DNA of 7,721 bases, from the NCBI GenBank assembly GCA_050330055.1, contig JBHJOF010000301.1, forward strand, positions 1 to 7,721, given 5' to 3'. The notes under the pieces were generated by a model. It saw nothing but the letters and a program-made list of their open reading frames with translations, was not told the DNA's origin and did no database searches. This stretch comes from JBHJOF01 sp050330055. GTDB lineage: Bacteria > Pseudomonadota > Alphaproteobacteria > Kiloniellales > JAKSDN01. Shown here piece by piece: positions 4,852-7,721 of the stretch (positions are counted from its first letter, which is position 1; every line of letters begins with the position of its first letter). The position numbers and the translations under genes were made by a program.

Positions 4852-5859
4852 ATGGACTATCGCCGTCTCGGGCGCAGTGGCGTCAGGGTCTCGCCGCTCT
4901 GCCTCGGCACCATGATGTTCGGCGGGCAGACCGACGAGGCGAGCTCGGCGCGCATCATCGCCCGCGCGCGCGAAGCCGGAGTCAACTTCATCGATACCGC
5001 CGACGTCTACAACGATGGGGTTTCCGAGGAGATCGTCGGCCGCGCCATCGCCGCCGAGCGCGACTGGTGGGTGCTGGCGACCAAGGTCGGCAATCCGATG
5101 GGCAAGGCCCCCAACCGGCGCGGCCTCGGCCGCAAATGGCTGCTGCAGGCTGCCGAGGCGAGCCTGCGCCGGCTCGGCACCGATGCCATCGACGTCTACT
5201 ACCTGCACAAGGAAGACCACGCGACTCCGCTCGAGGAGACAGTGAGCGCGATCGGCCAGCTGATCCGCGACGGCAAGATCCGCTATTTCGGGGTCAGCAA
5301 CTTCCGCTCCTGGCGCATCGCCGAGATCGTGCGGCTCTGCGACCGGCTCGGCGTCGACCGGCCGGTCGTCAGCCAGCCCTACTACAACGCCATGAACCGC
5401 ATGCCCGAGGTCGAGCACCTGCCGGCCTGCGGCTACTACGGCCTGGGCGTGGCGCCCTACAGCCCGCTGGCGCGCGGCGTCCTGACCGGCAAGTACGATC
5501 CCGACAGGGCACCGGGCGAAGACAGCCGCGCGGCGCGCGAGGACAAGCGCATGATGCAGACCGAGTGGCGCCGCGAATCCCTTGTGATCGCCCAGAAGAT
5601 CAAGGCGCACGCCGAGGCGCGCGGCATGACGCCCGGCCAGTTCGCCCTGCGCTGGCTGCTCAACAACCGCCTGGTCACGGCTCCGGTCGCCGGGCCGCGC
5701 ACCGGGGCGCAGTGGGAGGACTATCTGGGCGCGCTCGATCACGACTTCACCGCCGAGGACGAGGCGCTGGTCGACGGCTTCGTCACCACCGGCCATCCCT
5801 CGACGGCGGGCTACAACGATCCGGCCTATCCGATCGAGGGTCGCGTCAGCTGGACCTGA
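4852..5859 (+). CDS. Aldo/keto reductase
   Basis: A complete 335-residue NADPH-dependent oxidoreductase of the aldo/keto reductase superfamily, expected to be a cytosolic TIM barrel. The catalytic tetrad is visible: D48 and Y53 in NFIDTADVYNDG, K78 in LATKVGNP and H119 in YYLHKED. The family signatures SGVRVSPLCLGTMMFG near the start, IRYFGVSNFRSW (143-154), and the late YSPLARGVLTGKY (203-215) are present. Length and order of motifs are as expected for the bacterial AKR group that includes Tas/YajO-like enzymes. The substrate cannot be told from sequence; such enzymes reduce a range of aldehydes and ketones. The start is clear: ATG with AAAGGAAGGGG (4836-4846) just upstream. The gene is single, behind a repeat cluster, and its stop is only 19 bp from the end of the convergent minus-strand gene. 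Confidence 0.93.
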   Translation: MDYRRLGRSGVRVSPLCLGTMMFGGQTDEASSARIIARAREAGVNFIDTADVYNDGVSEEIVGRAIAAERDWWVLATKVGNPMGKAPNRRGLGRKWLLQAAEASLRRLGTDAIDVYYLHKEDHATPLEETVSAIGQLIRDGKIRYFGVSNFRSWRIAEIVRLCDRLGVDRPVVSQPYYNAMNRMPEVEHLPACGYYGLGVAPYSPLARGVLTGKYDPDRAPGEDSRAAREDKRMMQTEWRRESLVIAQKIKAHAEARGMTPGQFALRWLLNNRLVTAPVAGPRTGAQWEDYLGALDHDFTAEDEALVDGFVTTGHPSTAGYNDPAYPIEGRVSWT

Positions 5860-5878
5860 GTCGCACCTTGCGCCGCCG

Positions 5879-6094
5879 CTAACGCGACAGGCGTCCGACC
5901 AGCGGCGTGCCGGTCAGGAGCGTGACCAGGTGCGCCAGCATTAGCACGATCAGCAACAGCCCGACGAACTGCAGTCCCGTATAGGGCACCCAGCGCGGCC
6001 GCCCCGGCTCGCTCGGCTGCCGCATCTTGTAGTTGGCGAAGCCGGCGAGGGCGACGGCCAGGCCGAGAACGACGAGCGTGGTGGTCAGGTCCAT
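5879..6094 (-). CDS. Small two-helix inner-membrane protein, function unknown
   Basis: With the ATG at 6092-6094 the protein has 71 residues and two hydrophobic helices (about 4-20, TTTLVVLGLAVALAGFA, and 41-60, LQFVGLLLIVLMLAHLVTLL). They are joined by a polar loop with MRQPSEPGRPRWVPYTG and followed by TGTPLVGRLSR. The open frame reaches 6196, but the extra residues are arginine- and proline-rich and overlap the lipoprotein gene, so the shorter form is preferred; its ribosome-binding site is weak. From memory, proteins ending LVxLLTGxPxxGR after two such helices are widespread and uncharacterised in alphaproteobacteria. It lies 32 bp downstream of the lipoprotein gene on the same strand and is probably co-transcribed. 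It converges on the aldo/keto reductase with a 19-bp gap. Confidence 0.75.
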   Translation of the reverse strand: MDLTTTLVVLGLAVALAGFANYKMRQPSEPGRPRWVPYTGLQFVGLLLIVLMLAHLVTLLTGTPLVGRLSR

Positions 6095-6126
6095 GACGGC
6101 TCGCCCGGCATCAAGCCGCGGCGTGC

Positions 6127-6360
6127 CTAGAGAAAGACGTCGCCCTGCATCTCGCGACGGTCGCACCAGCGGCGGAGATGCCAGTAGTCCGGCCAATCGT
6201 CATAGCGCCCGTCGTAGACGCCCACGCAGTATTCCTGCGGATAGAAGTGACGGCCGCTCCATTGCTCCAACCCCGCCTGCTCGTCCGTCGCGCAGGCGGC
6301 GAGCAGCGCGCCGAGCACGAGGGCGGCGGGCAAGGCTGCGGTGGTTGAGCGTAAGGCCAT
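6127..6360 (-). CDS. Small secreted lipoprotein, function unknown
   Basis: From the ATG at 6358-6360 the protein has 77 residues. A signal sequence (ALRSTTAALPAALVLGALLAAC) ends in a lipobox L20-A-A-C23, so lipid attachment at C23 is expected. The mature part is about 54 residues, rich in aromatic and acidic residues (EQWSGRHFYPQEYCVGVYDG, then DDWPDYWHLRRWCDRRE). C45 and C66 could form a disulfide. The frame extends to 6414, but AGGAG on the minus strand (6371-6367), 6 bases before the 6360 ATG, and the compact signal peptide both fix the shorter start. I recognise no family. It is the first gene of a pair with the two-helix membrane protein and is divergent from ureD. Confidence 0.75.
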   Translation of the reverse strand: MALRSTTAALPAALVLGALLAACATDEQAGLEQWSGRHFYPQEYCVGVYDGRYDDWPDYWHLRRWCDRREMQGDVFL

Positions 6361-6395
6361 GGCAGGCTCCTGCATGACGGGACCGGCGGCCCTTC

Positions 6396-6529
6396 GTCCC
6401 AGGGGGCGGATCACGGCGCCGGTCGCAGCCTAGCAGCATCATAGGGGCCAGGGGCCCGCTGCGGCAAGGGTGGCCCACTATCCCAGGGCCCGACGTGCGT
6501 CGCGCGCACCGTGACCGCCCCCCTGGGAC
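6396..6529. repeat. 24-bp imperfect inverted repeat in the lipoprotein-ureD spacer
   Basis: The left arm 6396-6419 (starting GTCCCAGGGGGCGG) and the right arm 6506-6529 (ending CCCTGGGAC) are reverse complements apart from one substitution and a compensating pair of single-base gaps. The 86-bp interior adds further structure: GCAGC (6433-6437) with GCTGC (6458-6462), enclosing GGGCC-AGG-GGCCC (6445-6457), and a third TCCCAGGG core at 6481-6488 that can pair alternatively with 6521-6528 around GTGCG/CGCAC. It occupies most of the divergent regulatory region. Confidence 0.65.
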
Positions 6530-6572
6530 AATGGGCCTCCTTGCACTAGGCTGCGGCAGGACCGCTTCTCGC

Positions 6573-6578
6573 AAGGGG
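6573..6578 (+). promoter_or_regulatory. Ribosome-binding site fixing the ureD start
   Basis: AAGGGG ends 6 bases before the ATG at 6585. This supports the 291-residue form over the longer open frame from 6495, whose N-terminal 30 residues are arginine-rich, overlap the inverted repeat and are not part of normal UreD. Confidence 0.65.
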
Positions 6579-6584
6579 CATGGC

Positions 6585-7460
<876 letters not shown>

Positions 7461-7485
7461 CGACGAAACAAGCGGGGGAGAGGCG

Positions 7486-7721
7486 ATGAACCTGACGCCA
7501 CGAGAGAAGGACAAGCTGCTGATCGCCATGGCGGCCGTGGTCGCGCGGCGCCGGCTGGAGCGCGGCGTCAAGCTCAACCATCCCGAGGCTGTGGCGCTGA
7601 TCACCGACTTCGTCGTCGAGGGCGCCCGCGACGGACGCAGCGTGGCGGAGCTGATGGAGGCGGGCGCCCATGTCGTCACCGCGTCGCAATGCATGGAAGG
7701 GGTGCCCGAGATGATCCACGA
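7486..7721 (+). CDS. ureA: Urease gamma subunit UreA (3' partial)
   Basis: The gamma subunit is one of the three structural chains of bacterial urease, which hydrolyses urea to ammonia and carbamate in the cytoplasm. The nickel centre is in the alpha chain (UreC), which should lie beyond the window. The window holds 78 complete codons of an expected 100 or so. The sequence is almost consensus: MNLTPREKDKLLIAMAAVVA, then RGVKLNHPEAVALI (26-39), EGARDGRSVAELM (45-57) and MEGVPEMIH at the edge. The ATG at 7486 has a strong GGGGGAGAGG (7474-7483) upstream and follows ureD by 25 bp, so the two are co-transcribed. The frame runs open to the last base. Confidence 0.96.
   Translation, partial: MNLTPREKDKLLIAMAAVVARRRLERGVKLNHPEAVALITDFVVEGARDGRSVAELMEAGAHVVTASQCMEGVPEMIH

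Noticed and set aside
4675..5796. 373-codon minus-strand open frame opposite the aldo/keto reductase
   Set aside because: The plus strand encodes an intact enzyme with the full catalytic tetrad; the antisense product is low-complexity A/V/G/R.
6532..6546. Sigma-54-like TGG...TTGCAC before ureD
   Set aside because: Only 8 bases separate the GG and GC elements where 10 are required, so it does not fit a -24/-12 promoter.

Overview
The window is high-GC DNA with strongly GC-biased codon use. Its gene content (GFA-family protein, PAS_5-type protein, a cytoplasmic PhnD-like protein, a ureD-ureA operon start) and its intergenic palindromes point to an alphaproteobacterium, most likely of the Rhodospirillales or a neighbouring order. 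This placement is inferred from protein style and repeats, not from a marker gene.

Left block (1-1901, plus strand): three genes packed head to tail with overlapping ends. They are the C-terminal part of a probable XRE-type regulator (cut by the window edge), a small GFA/Mss4-like zinc protein, and a PhnD/SsuA-type substrate-binding-like protein with no export signal. The overlaps (17 bp and 4 bp) suggest one translationally coupled transcript. A convergent spacer with hairpins follows, then a 54-residue coiled-coil protein on the minus strand (2030-2194).

Middle block (2195-4851): a PAS_5-type protein and a two-domain GNAT-type acetyltransferase, both on the plus strand and each standing alone behind a long intergenic region. 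The spacer before the PAS gene carries two 11-bp direct repeats with a dyad. The spacer before the acetyltransferase is an AT-rich island (about 30% G+C over 3261-3360) with a promoter-like sequence overlapped by a CtrA-like TTAACCAT box. The spacer after the acetyltransferase is a cluster of repeats: a full and a half copy of a dispersed palindrome, then a 28-bp imperfect inverted repeat enclosing 56 bp.

Right block (4852-7721): an intact aldo/keto reductase converges on a minus-strand pair, a small lipoprotein and a two-helix membrane protein. Divergent from that pair is the start of a urease operon: complete ureD, then ureA, which runs off the window. The 224-bp divergent spacer holds a 24-bp imperfect inverted repeat with further nested hairpins.

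No transposase, phage gene, CRISPR array, tRNA or rRNA was seen. Most of the window is ordinary chromosome. The parts that most deserve a second look are the inverted repeats at 4648-4759 and 6396-6529, the CtrA-like promoter region, the CTAG repeats before the PAS gene, and the HisRS-like sequence at the extreme left edge.
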